A stretch of 43,092 bases of DNA, taken from assembly GCA_014730285.1 (NCBI GenBank), contig WJIM01000141.1:1-43092 (forward strand), in the 5' to 3' direction. This DNA comes from Candidatus Zixiibacteriota bacterium (lineage in GTDB: Bacteria > Zixibacteria > MSB-5A5 > JAABVY01). The notes under the pieces are model-generated. The model was not told the DNA's origin, did no database searches, and worked only from the letters and a program-made list of their open reading frames with translations. This document shows, in pieces, positions 1 through 9,097 of the stretch. Every line of letters begins with the position of its first letter. The stretch's first letter is position 1. The translations under genes were made by a program, and so were the position numbers.

Positions 1-666
1 ATGAATGCCGACGGCGTTTTCGAGATCAACTACACTTTCCAGACCAGCGCGGTTGCGGCCACAAGGAAAGTCAACTCCGAAAATTTATGCGGATACGGCA
101 ACTATCCCGATCTCATACTTGTTATAGGTAATTATTCGGATACGGATAATGTATTTATGTTATTCAATGCCGATGAGCTGGATGAAAACAGCGCCATCGA
201 ATCCTGGGGCTCTATCTATAACGGCAACTGCCAGCGCGAAGGGCTGGCCGGAAGCGCCCAGTATCTTACCACAAGATATGAATGCACCGATTCAGACGAC
301 GACTCCGATCCAATGTTCTTCGGATGGCCGGGCGGGCCATACTACGAAGATGAATGCAGGTGCGGAGTTGATGACTTAGGCGGGGTTACATTTGAGAGAT
401 ATGGAGAGGAGATCGCCGATGTCATACAAGGATATTCTATAGCCAGCATACCCGGCTGGAAGAGCTGCAACTGCGAGGGTATTGACAACGATGAAGATGG
501 CGACTTCGATGACTGGGAGGTCACCTGCGCCAGAGTAAGAGTAACATTCGATTTTAAAGTATTCGTCGGGACAGAATACGTGACTCCTGAAACAGTATCG
601 AAGAGAAATCCGTTTGAACCCGGTTTCATAGATGAACTCATAGACGAATACGGCTGCGGAGAATAA
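1..666 (+). CDS. Hypothetical acidic, Cys-rich protein with one EF-hand-like loop (5' end may be cut)
   Basis: I do not recognise the family. The frame is open from the first base of the window, so the ATG there may be an internal Met and the true start (and any signal peptide) may lie upstream. The 221 visible residues are strongly acidic and contain nine cysteines (30, 77, 95, 119, 121, 156, 158, 176, 219), including CRC and CNC pairs; this suits a disulfide-bonded exported protein. Residues 162-173 (DNDEDGDFDDWE) match a calcium-binding EF-hand loop: Asp at loop positions 1, 3 and 5, Gly at 6, a hydrophobic residue at 8 and Glu at 12. A strong terminator follows the stop. Extracellular calcium binding is inferred from the loop alone. 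Confidence 0.6.
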   Translation: MNADGVFEINYTFQTSAVAATRKVNSENLCGYGNYPDLILVIGNYSDTDNVFMLFNADELDENSAIESWGSIYNGNCQREGLAGSAQYLTTRYECTDSDDDSDPMFFGWPGGPYYEDECRCGVDDLGGVTFERYGEEIADVIQGYSIASIPGWKSCNCEGIDNDEDGDFDDWEVTCARVRVTFDFKVFVGTEYVTPETVSKRNPFEPGFIDELIDEYGCGE

Positions 667-674
667 TATATGCT

Positions 675-750
675 GGGTGGGACAGGGATCCCCGTACTAC
701 TTGCCCTGATTAATCAGGCAGGCTGATTGCGTCCTGTCCCGCCCTGTCTT
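675..750 (+). terminator. Composite rho-independent terminator after the first gene
   Basis: A 12-bp outer stem (675-686 pairing with 733-744, one G-U pair) is followed by TGTCTTTTG. The loop itself carries a perfect 14-base palindrome at 705-718 that can form a second hairpin. It sits just after the stop codon at 666. Confidence 0.75.
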
Positions 751-838
751 TTGTATTCGAATGCTTTTTGTACCCCATTGAAATGTGGATTCAATCGGTC
801 ATACTGCTATGTCTATCATTAAATCAAAGCCCCTATCC

Positions 839-872
839 TAAAAGAAGCCAGGCCAAACTAATCTGACCCGGC
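839..872 (-). terminator. Probable terminator of the acyl-CoA dehydrogenase gene
   Basis: Read leftward, a 6-bp stem (867-872 with 847-852, one G-U pair) is followed by TTCTTTT about 20 bases beyond the stop codon. The stem is short, so the call is tentative. Confidence 0.4.
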
Positions 873-894
873 CATCCAATCCATTTATCTCAAT

Positions 895-2097
895 TTATTC
901 TTCGTATCCCGGTATCATCAAGCGCGGATTCTTGTCCTTCCTGAATCCCAGCAGATAATCCGCCTGCATAAGCTTCTGAATCTCGCGAGTGCCCTCATAA
1001 ATCGCAGCTCCCTTGGAATTGCGGAAGAATCGTTCCACAGGGTACTCATCGGAGAAGCCGTAAGCCCCATGCACCTGCACGGCATTGTAAGCGGCCTTTT
1101 CGGCCTGATCGGTACAGAACCATTTCGCCATAGCAGTCTCTCGCGTATTGCGTACACCTTTATTCTTAAGCCAACCGGCCTTCCACCATAAGAGCCTTCC
1201 GGCCTGATAACCATACTCCATCTCCGCCAGCATCTCTTTCACCAACTGATGCTGACTGATCTCGGATTGAAATGTCTTGCGTGTCTGGCAGTATTCCACT
1301 GAAGCATCGATACAGGCCTTTATAAGGCCGGTCGAACCTGCCGCCACGGTGTACCGTCCGCCGTCAAGGCAGGTCATGGCAATCTTAAAGCCCTCGTCCG
1401 GCTCGCCCACCATGTTTTCCTTCGGAACCCTGACATCCTGCATGGCAATCCAGCCGGTATTGCCGGCACGCACTCCCAGCTTGCCGTGAATCGAGCCGGT
1501 GGTCACGCCCTCGAATTCCTTCTCCACGATAAAGCAGGAGATTCCGGAATGGTCGCGCTTTTCTTTTTTATCGCGATCGGTCCAGGCGAAAATCAGAAAG
1601 TTATCAGCCACATCGGCCAGCGAAATCCACATCTTCTCCCCATTTAACAAATAATGATCGTCGTCCTTATCGGCGGTAGTGGCAATTCCAACCGCATCTG
1701 TACCGGCCCCCGGCTCTGTCAATCCGAAAGTTGAAATTTTCTCCCCTTTGGCCTGCGGAACCAGATATTTCTCCTTCTGCTCCTCATTCGCCCATCCCAA
1801 AAGAGTTATCGAATTCAAGCCGATATGCACCGAAAATATCACCCGGGCCGAGGTGTCGGCATATTCCAGCTCCTCGCATACCAGCCCCAGGCTGATATAA
1901 TCCATACCCATCCCGCCGTACTTTTCCGGGATACATACTCCCAGAAGATCGGCCTCCTTTAGGGCCGGGATCAGAGTCGGATCGAATTTATGTTCGCGAT
2001 CGAAATCACGTATGGTCGGTGCCACCTTCCTCTCGGCGATTTCGCGCGCCACCGACTGTACCATCTTATGATCTTCGGTCAATTCAAAGTCTATCAT
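895..2097 (-). CDS. Acyl-CoA dehydrogenase
   Basis: FAD-dependent alpha,beta-dehydrogenation of an acyl-CoA thioester, passing electrons to electron-transfer flavoprotein. The 400-residue length is usual for the family. The first family signature is at 124-134 (FGLTEPGAGTD), the Arg/Gln FAD-contact region around 273-285, the QVHGAYGF segment at 341-348 and the C-terminal IYEGTREIQ at 367-375. Within that last motif Glu368 matches the catalytic base of short- and medium-chain enzymes (established knowledge of the family). The chain-length preference cannot be told from sequence; beta-oxidation or amino-acid/aromatic degradation are both possible. The gene is monocistronic here, diverges from mfd, and has no ETF or thiolase gene beside it. 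Confidence 0.95.
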   Translation of the reverse strand: MIDFELTEDHKMVQSVAREIAERKVAPTIRDFDREHKFDPTLIPALKEADLLGVCIPEKYGGMGMDYISLGLVCEELEYADTSARVIFSVHIGLNSITLLGWANEEQKEKYLVPQAKGEKISTFGLTEPGAGTDAVGIATTADKDDDHYLLNGEKMWISLADVADNFLIFAWTDRDKKEKRDHSGISCFIVEKEFEGVTTGSIHGKLGVRAGNTGWIAMQDVRVPKENMVGEPDEGFKIAMTCLDGGRYTVAAGSTGLIKACIDASVEYCQTRKTFQSEISQHQLVKEMLAEMEYGYQAGRLLWWKAGWLKNKGVRNTRETAMAKWFCTDQAEKAAYNAVQVHGAYGFSDEYPVERFFRNSKGAAIYEGTREIQKLMQADYLLGFRKDKNPRLMIPGYEE

Positions 2098-2176
2098 CTG
2101 TCATCTCCATATTTAAAATCTCGTTTTTCTATAAACCGTTTGAACCTTTCAAGGTTCAGATTAGTATATGTAATAA

Positions 2177-2204
2177 TTGACAATTGAATACTCAAGCTTA
2201 TATT
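2177..2204 (+). promoter_or_regulatory. Sigma-70-type promoter upstream of mfd
   Basis: TTGACA (2177-2182) and TATATT (2199-2204) with a 16-base spacer. Transcription would begin near 2211, giving a leader of about 90 bases before the mfd ATG. Confidence 0.7.
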
Positions 2205-2211
2205 TGTCGGG

Positions 2212-2283
2212 CTAATGCCGATGGCATTATTAACATTATGATTTCGCTACCCACCCCCCGGAACACGGGGCTGTGGGCTTTTT
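2212..2283 (+). terminator. Intrinsic terminator inside the mfd leader (attenuator or end of a small RNA)
   Basis: A small hairpin (TAATGCC-GAT-GGCATTA, from about 2212) is followed by a strong interrupted stem: CCCAC 2250-2254 with GTGGG 2273-2277, and CCCCG 2256-2260 with CGGGG 2266-2270. TTTTT follows at 2279-2283. It ends 16 bases before the mfd start and points toward mfd. No rightward gene lies between it and the promoter at 2177, so it must act on the mfd leader transcript itself or end a roughly 70-base RNA. Confidence 0.65.
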
Positions 2284-2299
2284 GCGTTTGGCGTAAGGT

Positions 2300-5200
2300 A
2301 TGAAAGAAAAAATACTTGAAATAATAAAAAATTCCGATTCGTACAAGAATGCAATTGAGCTTTCCAATTTAGGCCGGAATAATCTGGAAATCTCTGGCCT
2401 TGTGGGCGCTGGCAGAAGCTTTTTCCTCTACAACTGGTTCAAAGAGTTTCCCGGCAAATATCTTGTTATAACAAAAACCGAAAAAGAGGCCTTTGCGATC
2501 AAGAACGACATCAACGAAATATCCGGCAACGGCCTCGCCTTTCAATTTCCGTGCTGGAATATAAAACCCTATCAATGGAAAACTCCGGCGGCGGAAAATA
2601 TCGGTGAGCGACTGGAAACGCTTTTCAATCTCCAGAACCGCGATGATATTATCGTAACTGCCTCAGTCCATGCAATCCTGGAGCCTACTATTGCTCCCGA
2701 CGAGCTTGCGGTCAGCTCCCTGCACATGGAAATCAATCAGGAGATGACACAGGATGATTTGATTTCGCGTCTAACCGAACTTGGATACGAGCGCGATCCT
2801 ATGGTAGAAGAGGTGGGATCGTTTTCGGTACGCGGCGGAATTGTCGATATTTTCCCCTACACCACCGAGAATCCCATCAGAATCGAATTCTTCGGGGACT
2901 TCATCGAATCGATAAGAAACTTTTCGGTGGCCAACCAGCGGTCGATTGGCACTCTGGATAAGATGACACTCCTTCCCCGCCGCGAGAGCCTACTGACAAT
3001 TACCGAGCTCGACAAATTCATCGAAAAGCTTCCGCAACGCGATCAGGAAATTCTCTCCGACAAATTCCGCTTCGGAATCGACACTCCCGGCCTGGAATGG
3101 GCAACAGCATTTTTTAACGGCAAACGTCCATATTTATTCGACTATATAGATTCCGATACGAACCTGTATCTTCTGGAGCCGGGGCTGCTGAAAGCGGAGT
3201 CCGAGGATTTAAACGAGATGTTCGCAAACTACTTCGAGCAGGAGCGGGAAAAATACGAGGAGTTACCCGGACCCGACAGAATTTATCTTGAGCCGGAAGA
3301 GTTCGAGTCGCGACTCAATGGACACAATCGAATCTCCGAAATCTCATTTGGAAAAAGCGCCGAAAATGTCAATTTCAGAATGAATGAGCATCCCGTAATT
3401 AATTCACAGATCAAACTTCTTAAAAGCAATATAAAAGGTCTTCAGGAGCGCCATTATGCGGTCTACCTCGCCTGCGATAACAAAGTACAAAAGGATCGCA
3501 TGCGCGATATTCTGGAGGAGGATGCCGACTGGATCAGCACCTCGGTTCTGGATATCTCCGAGGGATTTATTTACCCGCAGACAAATCTGGTAGTGCTGAC
3601 CGATCATCAGATATTTACGCGCAAATTCCACCGTTACCGCAAAGCCAAAATCAAAGAGGGTGTGGCGATATCATCCTACACCAATTTGAATGTCGGCGAT
3701 TTTGTTGTGCATGTCGATCATGGCATCGGCAAATATCGCGGTCTGGAGGAGCTTACTATCGAGAATCGCAGGCGGGACTGCCTGTTGATTATGTATGATA
3801 AGGATGATAAGCTCTATGTGCCTATAGAAGAGTTCAATCGTGTTCAGAAATACATCGGCAAGGAGGGACGGCCGAAACTAAGCACTCTTCGCGGCACTGC
3901 CTGGCAGAAGACAAAAGCCAGAACCAAGAAAGCTATCGCCAAAATGGCCGAGGAACTCCTGCGTCTCTATGCCAAACGCAAAGCCCGTCCCGGCTTCAAG
4001 TTTTCGCAGGATTCGACCTGGATGCATCAACTGGAGGCATCATTCCCATTCGACGAAACACCTGACCAGCTCGATGCTATCTCCGATATCAAGGAAGATA
4101 TGGAAGCGGGAAATCCGATGGATCGCCTGATCTGCGGTGATGTTGGTTTCGGCAAAACCGAGGTAGCGATCCGTGCGGCCTTCAAAACGGTCTGCGACGA
4201 CAAGCAGGTGGCGGTGCTGGTGCCGACCACTATTTTGGCTCAGCAGCATCAATCGACCTTCCGCAACCGGTTGGCAGATTTTCCTGTCCGTATCGAGATG
4301 CTCTCGCGTTTCAAATCCCGAAAAGAGCAGCGTGAGATTATCAAAGACCTGGCCGAGGGCAGGGTCGATATTATTATCGGAACTCACCGCCTGCTTTCCA
4401 AAGATGTGAATTTCAGAGAACTCGGACTCCTTGTGGTCGATGAGGAACAGCGTTTCGGTGTTGCCCATAAAGAAAAAATCAAAAAGATGAAAAGCCAGGT
4501 CGACGTTCTGACTATGACCGCCACCCCGATTCCGAGGACTATGCAGATGTCGCTTCTGGGTGCGCGGGACATGTCGGTCATAAACACCTCTCCCAAAGAC
4601 CGGCTGCCAATCAATACAGAGATCTCCGAATTCCATCCTGAGGCAATTCGCAAGGGAATACTGGGCGAGGTGGAAAGAGGCGGACAGGTCTACTTCGTAC
4701 ACAACCGTGTCCAGACAATCCTGTCGATTTACCGTTATCTTTCCAAACTCCTGCCGCATATACGTATAGCTGTCGCGCACGGCCAGATGCCGGAGAAGGA
4801 GCTGGAGGAGATTATGCTCTCGTTTTTATCCCAGCATTACGATGTCCTGCTTTCTACCAGCATCATCGAATCGGGTCTGGATATCCCCATGGTCAACACG
4901 ATTATCATCAATCGCGCCGATCATTTTGGTCTGGCACAGTTGTATCAGTTGCGCGGAAGGGTGGGACGGTCCACGCGGCGTGCGCAGGCCTTGCTCCTGA
5001 TTCCGCCCTTAAAGCTTCTGACTAATACCGCCAGAAAGCGACTGAAAGCTCTGGAGCAGCATACCGAACTCGGCTCCGGTTTTCAGCTCGCCATGAAGGA
5101 TCTGGAAATCCGCGGCGCCGGCAATATGCTGGGACCTCAGCAGCACGGCTTCATCGAGGAGGTCGGTTTCGATCTCTATCTGAAGCTCCTGAAAGAGGCC

Positions 5201-5677
5201 GTGGCCGAACTGAAAGGCGAAAAGATCGAAGAGAGAATCGAGGTTAAGATGGATGTCGATCTGGAACTGTATTTCCCCGACAATTATATCCCCTATTCTC
5301 AACAAAAGGTCGAACTCTATCAACGTCTTGCGCAGGCCGAGGATTACAAGGAGATAAATGAGCTTAAGCTTGAGGTTATAGACCGTTACGGGCAGATGCC
5401 TCAGGAGGCGGAAAATCTCTTTGAAATGGCGGAAGTCAAACTTTTGGCCAGCCGTCTTAAGCTGAGCCGTCTGGCATTTCGCAATAAATTCCTCAAAATC
5501 GTTTATTCAAACGATTACCTTCCCTCTAAAAAGCAGGTATCGAACCTGGCCTCGAAATTAACCGAGCCGATAGAATTCAGCTCCACCGGGGACTTCACAA
5601 TCACAATTGACTACAGGGATTACGAGGATTCGGACTGGGGCCAAAAGTTCAAATTTAGCTTGCAATTATTGGCTTAG
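2300..5677 (+). CDS. mfd: Transcription-repair coupling factor Mfd
   Basis: ATP-driven translocase that removes RNA polymerase stalled at DNA lesions and recruits UvrA. At 1125 residues it has the full domain order. The UvrB-homology region spans roughly 1-330, and the RNA-polymerase interaction domain starts near 465 (GDFVVHVDHGIGKYRGL). The RecG-type motor domains run from about 585 to 900, with Walker A GDVGFGKT 613-620, DEEQ 714-717, TATPIPRT 740-747 and LRGRVGR 884-890. The translocation/regulatory segment LEIRGAGNMLGPQQHG is at 935-950, followed by the C-terminal autoinhibitory domain. No motor residue appears lost. The Shine-Dalgarno is weak (AAGG one base before ATG). It heads a rightward series followed by two chaperone genes. 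Confidence 0.98.
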   Translation: MKEKILEIIKNSDSYKNAIELSNLGRNNLEISGLVGAGRSFFLYNWFKEFPGKYLVITKTEKEAFAIKNDINEISGNGLAFQFPCWNIKPYQWKTPAAENIGERLETLFNLQNRDDIIVTASVHAILEPTIAPDELAVSSLHMEINQEMTQDDLISRLTELGYERDPMVEEVGSFSVRGGIVDIFPYTTENPIRIEFFGDFIESIRNFSVANQRSIGTLDKMTLLPRRESLLTITELDKFIEKLPQRDQEILSDKFRFGIDTPGLEWATAFFNGKRPYLFDYIDSDTNLYLLEPGLLKAESEDLNEMFANYFEQEREKYEELPGPDRIYLEPEEFESRLNGHNRISEISFGKSAENVNFRMNEHPVINSQIKLLKSNIKGLQERHYAVYLACDNKVQKDRMRDILEEDADWISTSVLDISEGFIYPQTNLVVLTDHQIFTRKFHRYRKAKIKEGVAISSYTNLNVGDFVVHVDHGIGKYRGLEELTIENRRRDCLLIMYDKDDKLYVPIEEFNRVQKYIGKEGRPKLSTLRGTAWQKTKARTKKAIAKMAEELLRLYAKRKARPGFKFSQDSTWMHQLEASFPFDETPDQLDAISDIKEDMEAGNPMDRLICGDVGFGKTEVAIRAAFKTVCDDKQVAVLVPTTILAQQHQSTFRNRLADFPVRIEMLSRFKSRKEQREIIKDLAEGRVDIIIGTHRLLSKDVNFRELGLLVVDEEQRFGVAHKEKIKKMKSQVDVLTMTATPIPRTMQMSLLGARDMSVINTSPKDRLPINTEISEFHPEAIRKGILGEVERGGQVYFVHNRVQTILSIYRYLSKLLPHIRIAVAHGQMPEKELEEIMLSFLSQHYDVLLSTSIIESGLDIPMVNTIIINRADHFGLAQLYQLRGRVGRSTRRAQALLLIPPLKLLTNTARKRLKALEQHTELGSGFQLAMKDLEIRGAGNMLGPQQHGFIEEVGFDLYLKLLKEAVAELKGEKIEERIEVKMDVDLELYFPDNYIPYSQQKVELYQRLAQAEDYKEINELKLEVIDRYGQMPQEAENLFEMAEVKLLASRLKLSRLAFRNKFLKIVYSNDYLPSKKQVSNLASKLTEPIEFSSTGDFTITIDYRDYEDSDWGQKFKFSLQLLA

Positions 5678-5744
5678 AAACTATCTTTGAAGGTTATTCG
5701 GAACAATACACCGGAAAAATTATAAAAACTTCTGAGGTGAGTAG

Positions 5745-7475
5745 ATGAAAAAACTTAGCGCATTAATACTGATTATCTCATTAATTGCTTCGATCTCATG
5801 TGGAGGCGGCGACAGAGACACGTCTGACCCGCAGTATCATAAGAAGGAAAGAGCCGAAAGCGAAACTATTGCGAAAATCGGCGAATCGGAACTGAAAGTA
5901 TTCCTTATGGAAGATTTTGATGAAATGTATGCCACCGATTTCGCCTCAGCTGAGGAAGAATACAACGCCAAAAAGGAATATCTGGATTCTTTAATAAATA
6001 TGTATGTGTTTGTTGAGGCGGCTTATGAGCTTGGTCTTCAAAAGGATCAAGAAATTATCAAGCTTGTCAAAGACAGCCGCCCGGCCTTTATGAGAGACGA
6101 GCTCTTCAAAGCCAAAATCCTTCCTTTTATCGACGTTTCCAGGGATGAGATCGAAACCTGGTACGAGAATATGGACGAGGAAGTTAAGATGTCGGTGATC
6201 TTTCTGGAGGACAGCACTCGCGCGGATTCGGTCTTTAATGCGATCGAAAACGGCGCGGACTTTGCCGGGATGGCACGGAAATATTCTCTGGATGAGGCCA
6301 GCGCTGTGGAGGGCGGCGATCTGGGATACAGAACTTGGGTCAGCCTCTCGGAGGAATTTCAGAATAATGTCTTCAATCTCGAACCGGGTGAGACCGTGCT
6401 ATTCAGCGTGCCCGGCGGATGGGATATCGCCACCGTAACCGAAAGGCGCGAGGTTGAACGCCAGCCCCTGGAGCAGATTGAGGATATGCTTATTTCCCGA
6501 ATTCAGGCCGAGAAAAAAGCCAGGGTACAGAATGAATTTTATGACGAGCTTTTCGAGGAAGCCAATGTAAAAATTAACGAGGAAACTGCGGAATTTATAT
6601 ATGATAAAGCGGCAACGCTCTATCCCGACGTTATCGGCGGAGTGCCCTTCAGAAAGAACACCTTCAATCCTGACGATCTGGCTCAATACGAGCGCAATAT
6701 GATTCTGGCCACCTACAACGGCGGTGAGGTTACGCTGGGAGAATATCTTCTGCAGACCGCGCGCTGGAACGACAATCAGCGTCCGCCATTTAACGAAATC
6801 GAAAACCTCAAAAAAGCCATCTTCAATTTGAAGCTCATGGATCTGCTTCAGCAAAAGGCCGAGGATATGGAGCTGTCCGAAACCGTGGATTACAAGGATG
6901 CCGCCCGTTTCTACAAGGATCAGATCATGGCGGCCAAGATGAAGGAACTAATAGTCGAGGAAAAGGGATTCGTATCCGAGGATGAGGTGGCGGAATACTA
7001 CCAGGCTCACGCCGATGAATATGTCGTGCCGAAAAAACTGCATGTGAAAGAAATCCTGATCGAGACCGAGGCGGATGCCGAAAGGATTCATGAACGCTTG
7101 CAGAATGGCAGCAACTTCGATGAACTGGCCGCCAATACAATCCGTCCCACCGCACAGAATTCCAATGGCGACCTCGGGTTTATTGCTGAGTACAACTTCC
7201 CGACTCTGTTCGAGCGCGCCAATCAGCTTAAAGCTGGCCAGTTCTCCGAGCCTTTTCCGGTAGGCGACAACTGGTCTATCGTGAAGCTCGTTGCCGTGAG
7301 GGATCAACAGGTTAAGTTGTTTGACGAAGTCGCCACTCAGGTCAAAACAGAGCTTGAAAACAAGAAAAAAGAGACGGCTCTCGAGGAATGGATGGCCGAG
7401 AACAGGGACCGTTTCGATATCGATGTAAAATACGATTTAATATGGGAAACAATCGATAAGGAAGAATATGAATAG
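5745..7475 (+). CDS. Parvulin-type peptidyl-prolyl isomerase lipoprotein (two PpiC domains)
   Basis: Predicted membrane-anchored foldase for exported proteins. Residues 1-19 form a lipoprotein signal ending in a lipobox (ASISC, Cys19). A long N-terminal helical region is followed by one parvulin domain at about 147-232 (GGDLGYRTW) and a second at about 430-520 (NGDLGFIAEYNFPTLFE), joined by a helical segment resembling the SurA/PrsA chaperone fold. The stop codon overlaps the next gene by 8 bases, so the two chaperones are likely co-translated. The SD is TGAGGTGAG just before ATG. The substrate is probably outer-membrane or periplasmic proteins (inference). The first parvulin domain is less canonical and may be a binding module only. 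Confidence 0.88.
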   Translation: MKKLSALILIISLIASISCGGGDRDTSDPQYHKKERAESETIAKIGESELKVFLMEDFDEMYATDFASAEEEYNAKKEYLDSLINMYVFVEAAYELGLQKDQEIIKLVKDSRPAFMRDELFKAKILPFIDVSRDEIETWYENMDEEVKMSVIFLEDSTRADSVFNAIENGADFAGMARKYSLDEASAVEGGDLGYRTWVSLSEEFQNNVFNLEPGETVLFSVPGGWDIATVTERREVERQPLEQIEDMLISRIQAEKKARVQNEFYDELFEEANVKINEETAEFIYDKAATLYPDVIGGVPFRKNTFNPDDLAQYERNMILATYNGGEVTLGEYLLQTARWNDNQRPPFNEIENLKKAIFNLKLMDLLQQKAEDMELSETVDYKDAARFYKDQIMAAKMKELIVEEKGFVSEDEVAEYYQAHADEYVVPKKLHVKEILIETEADAERIHERLQNGSNFDELAANTIRPTAQNSNGDLGFIAEYNFPTLFERANQLKAGQFSEPFPVGDNWSIVKLVAVRDQQVKLFDEVATQVKTELENKKKETALEEWMAENRDRFDIDVKYDLIWETIDKEEYE

Positions 7476-8778
7476 AGTTTTCAAAATAATCCTCTTACTT
7501 TGTCTGGTACTATTTTTGAGCGCTTCGGCATTCGGCCAGAAACGTGAACTGGTCGACAAAATAGCCGCGGTTGTGGGCGACGAGATCATCCTGGTTTCGG
7601 AGCTCGATTTCCAGTTGCAGATGTTTCTGATGCAGATGGAAAATCCGAATCTGACTCCGGCCGAGGCCGACAGTCTGAGGGAAATCATCCTGCAGCAGAT
7701 GGTTACCGATAAGCTATTGCTGGTAGAGGCTCAAAAGGATACTACCCTGAATATCAAGGAAGAGCAGATCGAGCAGGCATTGCAGCAGAAAATCGAGGAG
7801 TTGCGTTCGCGCTTTCCGACCGAGGCCGAGTTTGAGGCTCAGATGAGGCTGGAAGGTTTGAATATTCGCGAATTGAAGGCCAAGTTCAGGCGCGAGGTCC
7901 GCAACCAGTTGATCCGTGACCGATATGTTCAGCGTTTTATGGCTGACGTCACTGTCACCTCGGCTGAAGTGCGGGAGTTTTATGAAATGTACAGGGATTC
8001 GCTGCCTTCTCAGCCGGAGGCGATCAAATTATCGCATATTTTGCTGAATATCGAGGCCTCCGGGGCTACTTTGGACTCCGCCCGGATGAAGGCGGAAAAA
8101 GTCAAAAAACTTCTGGATGAGGGCGGCGACTTCACCACCCTGGCCCAGCTCTATTCCGAAGATCAGGGAACTGCGGCATCGGGAGGCGATCTGGGCTATT
8201 TTGAAAAAGGAACTCTCTTTAGGGAATTCGAGGATAAAGTTTTCAGTCTGGAGCCGGGGCAGATTTCCGAACCGTTCAAGACACGTCTAGGTTATCACGT
8301 AATCAAAGTCGAGGATAAACTGCCTGACCGTGTACATGCCCGGCATATCCTCTTCCGTACCGAACCCTCCCAGGAAGACGAGCAGCGTGTGTTGGCGCTG
8401 GCCGACAGTCTTCACAACGTGCTGGCTGACGGTAATGCCGAATTTACCGAGCTTGTCAAAGAGTATTCGGACGACGGGGACACGAAAAAACAGGGCGGTG
8501 AGCTGGGCTGGTTTGCGGTGGACAAACTAACCCCGGAATTCAAAACCGCTGTTGCCGGTCTTGAGGCAGGCGAAATCTCCGAACCGACCGTATCCGATTT
8601 CGGGTATCATCTGCTCAAGGTTCTCGATCGCCAGGACTCGCGTGCCATGTCTCTGGAAGAGGACTGGGACAGGCTTCGCGAATTCGCCAAAAGACAGAAA
8701 AGCGACATTGTATTGCAGGAATGGCTCGAGGAAGCCAAAGAAAAAATCTACGTCGACATAAGAATAGATGAGAATTGA
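7468..8778 (+). CDS. SurA-like periplasmic chaperone / peptidyl-prolyl isomerase
   Basis: Soluble periplasmic chaperone expected to escort outer-membrane proteins. It has a signal peptide (cleavage near AFG, residue 22), then a SurA-type N-terminal domain starting DKIAAVVGDEIILVSEL at 29-45. Two parvulin domains follow at about 185-281 (GGDLGYFEKG) and 288-386 (GGELGWFAVD), then a C-terminal helix that would pack on the N-domain. Domain order and length (436 aa) match SurA. It overlaps the upstream isomerase lipoprotein by 8 bases and the downstream S4 gene by 11 bases, so the three form a tight operon behind mfd. The name surA is withheld because several parvulin paralogues share this layout. 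Confidence 0.9.
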   Translation: MNRVFKIILLLCLVLFLSASAFGQKRELVDKIAAVVGDEIILVSELDFQLQMFLMQMENPNLTPAEADSLREIILQQMVTDKLLLVEAQKDTTLNIKEEQIEQALQQKIEELRSRFPTEAEFEAQMRLEGLNIRELKAKFRREVRNQLIRDRYVQRFMADVTVTSAEVREFYEMYRDSLPSQPEAIKLSHILLNIEASGATLDSARMKAEKVKKLLDEGGDFTTLAQLYSEDQGTAASGGDLGYFEKGTLFREFEDKVFSLEPGQISEPFKTRLGYHVIKVEDKLPDRVHARHILFRTEPSQEDEQRVLALADSLHNVLADGNAEFTELVKEYSDDGDTKKQGGELGWFAVDKLTPEFKTAVAGLEAGEISEPTVSDFGYHLLKVLDRQDSRAMSLEEDWDRLREFAKRQKSDIVLQEWLEEAKEKIYVDIRIDEN

Positions 8779-9025
8779 CGATTACCTATCAACTGTATTC
8801 CTGATTAAAAGACGGACTGTAGCCAAAGAATGGATTCAGGGCGGTAAAGTACGTCTGAATGGCAGCCGTACGAAACCTGCTCATGATATCAACCCCGGCG
8901 ATCTGATCGATATATACTACAAAAATCATAAAATCACGGTCGAGGTTCTGGAGGTGCCCGGGAAATCCATTCCCAAGGCACAGGCGGAAAATTATTATAA
9001 ACTTATTGAGGATACAAAAGTATAA
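8768..9025 (+). CDS. S4-domain RNA-binding protein (RqcP/Hsp15-like)
   Basis: An 85-residue protein made almost entirely of one S4 domain: RIDDYLSTVFLIKRRTVAKE (2-21) is the helical half and GGKVRLNGSRTKPAHDINPG (26-45) the RNA-binding loop and strands. Stand-alone S4 proteins of this size (Hsp15, RqcP) bind the 50S subunit or 23S rRNA and act on stalled nascent chains (family knowledge); the exact role here is inferred. It overlaps surA-like by 11 bases and precedes hflX, another ribosome-rescue factor, which fits a translation-stress role. Confidence 0.85.
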   Translation: MRIDDYLSTVFLIKRRTVAKEWIQGGKVRLNGSRTKPAHDINPGDLIDIYYKNHKITVEVLEVPGKSIPKAQAENYYKLIEDTKV

Positions 9026-9097
9026 TATTCAGGAAATACTTTCGTATTATTATATGATGGAAGAGTATTAATTTAAGCCGGTTAAAGGAAGGTTTTT

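Noticed and set aside
4040..4780. Leftward 246-residue frame within mfd
   Set aside because: Lies over the conserved Mfd motor domain; a shadow of its codon bias.
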